Under the pieces are notes generated by a model. It was given only the letters and a program-made list of their open reading frames with translations, had not been told where the DNA came from and searched no databases. A stretch of DNA of 7,242 nucleotides from Balneolales bacterium. Lineage in GTDB: Bacteria > Bacteroidota > Rhodothermia > Balneolales > HLUCCA01. The position numbers were made by a program, and so were the translations under genes. The stretch covers positions 1 to 7,242 of the forward strand of contig JAIUMT010000154.1 of the NCBI GenBank assembly GCA_022565415.1, read 5' to 3'. Shown piece after piece: positions 6,328-7,242 of the stretch (position 1 is the stretch's first letter; each line of letters starts with the position of its first letter).

Positions 6328-7035
6328 TCAGTCAATTATCGAATTTCCATTGAAAAAAGCCGGAAGCAATTCTGCCGCTGTGTGTTCGGATGTGGTGCCA
6401 TCAGGATGATACAGGTAGATTTTCTTGTAGGGGAGGTGTTCTACTAAAACCTGCCGGCAAGCCCCACACGGACTAATGAAATCGCCTTTTGGTGCAAAAA
6501 TGTGTATCGAATGAAAGTCACGATATCCCAGTGATATCGCTTTTGCAATGGCTGTTCGTTCGGCGCATAGGCCGAGCTGCCAATCAGTGAGTTCAATGTT
6601 TACACCGTGCAGAAACCGCCCGGGCTCAACCTCCAGCAAACTCGAAACCGGAAAGTTGCTTTCTGCAATCTGGCAGAATTGTTGTAGGTCTATCAAATGC
6701 TTGCGAACATCTTGAGGAAGTTCGGTTAAATTTGTACCCAAAGGTTGATTCGGAATTTCGGCTATGTACTCAACTGTAAGATTGTAAGTGTCAATCCAAA
6801 TCTGAGGTACGCTTTGCTCCGATTCTGCGGGAATGTAAAGAATTTCAGGTTTATCTCCCTCAGATAGACAAGAAAAGATCGCTGACTGAAACTCAGATAT
6901 CGTTAGCGGAAAAGATGCATTCTCAACTTTAACGCCGGGATATAGTTTTCCGGAGGTACTTAAAACGGCACACATTTCTGCGTTTCCCGAGTACCTGTTG
7001 TAGGTGTGAGTTGCTATGTTTTTCCAGGTTATCAT
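6328..7035 (-). CDS. cdd: Cytidine deaminase, tandem-domain, with inactive N-terminal half
   Basis: This 235-residue protein is predicted to convert (deoxy)cytidine to (deoxy)uridine in pyrimidine salvage. The C-terminal half (about 113-230) has the full zinc site: C157 and catalytic E159 in LCAERTAI, C190 and C193 in SPCGACRQVL, plus the sugar-binding N146 and E148 in GVNIE. The N-terminal half (about 5-95) aligns as a second copy: NRYSGNAEMCAVLSTSGKLY, GVKVENASFPLT, then ISEFQSAI, where the zinc Cys is Ser47 and the Glu is Phe49. Its VPQIWID segment has lost both later cysteines. E. coli Cdd is also a fused tandem, but there the active half is N-terminal. The ATG overlaps the stop of the upstream serine hydrolase as ATGA, so translation is coupled; the pseudokinase gene follows after 8 bp. 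Activity is likely; whether the preferred substrate is a nucleoside or another pyrimidine is inferred from the family. Confidence 0.88.
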   Translation of the reverse strand: MITWKNIATHTYNRYSGNAEMCAVLSTSGKLYPGVKVENASFPLTISEFQSAIFSCLSEGDKPEILYIPAESEQSVPQIWIDTYNLTVEYIAEIPNQPLGTNLTELPQDVRKHLIDLQQFCQIAESNFPVSSLLEVEPGRFLHGVNIELTDWQLGLCAERTAIAKAISLGYRDFHSIHIFAPKGDFISPCGACRQVLVEHLPYKKIYLYHPDGTTSEHTAAELLPAFFNGNSIID

Positions 7036-7242
7036 TCGATATAACTGCTAAATACGACGTCGGATATTGCTGCGCGAACCCTTGATATGCGACCAGATTG
7101 ATCGCGATACGGGTAGGTTCTGTTGGTAAGCAAAATTACGGCTGTTTTCGTTTCCGGATCAATCCAGAAACTTGTTCCGGTAAATCCGAGGTGACCAAAT
7201 GTTTTGTCGCCCGAATGCTGACCAGCGCTCGTGAATCCTTCC
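7032..7242 (-). CDS. Beta-lactamase-family serine hydrolase, C-terminal fragment (partial)
   Basis: Only the last 69 residues lie in the window; the gene runs off the right edge, so its start is unknown. Reading from codon GAA at 7241 gives EGFTSAGQHSGDK, then FGHLGFTGTSFWIDPETKT, then AVILLTNRTYPYRD, ending SDVVFSSYIE. The HxGFTG segment (about 7176-7199) matches the third active-site box, equivalent to KTG, of class C beta-lactamase/esterase-type serine hydrolases, and FWIDPE...ILLTNR is the following strand pair typical of the family. The Ser-x-x-Lys and Tyr motifs would be upstream. Such domains occur alone or, in Bacteroidota, fused to a family 3 glycoside hydrolase (NagZ-like) used in cell-wall recycling; which applies here cannot be seen. 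Its TGA overlaps the cytidine deaminase ATG, so the two genes share an operon. Confidence 0.8.
   Translation of the reverse strand, partial: EGFTSAGQHSGDKTFGHLGFTGTSFWIDPETKTAVILLTNRTYPYRDQSGRISRVRAAISDVVFSSYIE

Noticed and set aside
1..7242. CRISPR array, insertion sequence, tRNA, rRNA or prophage parts
   Set aside because: No regularly spaced repeats, transposase-like frames, terminal inverted repeats or cloverleaf-like segments were found; spacers are short and gene style is uniform.

Overview
This window is a compact stretch of bacterial chromosome, about 45% GC by eye, with no sign of mobile elements, tRNA, rRNA or CRISPR. The gene set and signals suggest a member of the Bacteroidota/Rhodothermota/Balneolota assemblage (inference). 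The reasons are a small Hc1-type histone H1-like protein typical of that group, mostly absent Shine-Dalgarno sequences, a TTGACA/TAnnTT-type promoter, and a FecR-like protein next to an outer-membrane barrel. No marker gene fixes the genus.

Layout: positions 8-4029 hold a three-gene minus-strand cluster read right to left. It starts with an HD-domain (SAMHD1/dGTPase-like) phosphohydrolase, followed after 11 bp by a membrane-anchored FecR-like/FnIII-like protein, then after 3 bp by a TPR plus outer-membrane beta-barrel protein. A 130-bp divergent spacer separates this cluster from a plus-strand M42 metallo-aminopeptidase (4160-5236). The peptidase gene ends in a hairpin that can act as a bidirectional terminator between it and a convergent 57-residue histone H1-like gene (5298-5471, minus). 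The H1-like gene has its own promoter and the only clear Shine-Dalgarno in the window. To its right lies a second minus-strand operon: the 3' end of a beta-lactamase-family serine hydrolase (to 7242), a cytidine deaminase overlapping it by ATGA, and, 8 bp later, a degenerate amino-acid-kinase-like protein. This operon is closed by a probable terminator at 5598-5636.

How the parts may work together: the left cluster couples a cytosolic (d)NTP-type phosphohydrolase with two envelope proteins, one anchored in the inner membrane and one in the outer membrane. The right operon combines nucleoside salvage (cytidine deaminase), a serine hydrolase and a likely pseudokinase. The two most unusual features are the cytidine deaminase, a fused tandem whose inactive half is N-terminal (the reverse of E. 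coli Cdd), and its neighbour, which keeps the outline of an acetylglutamate-kinase-like fold but appears to have lost the phosphate-binding glycines. I see no defence system or other clearly new multi-gene system; the best candidates for novelty are these two proteins and the HD-FecR-barrel cluster.
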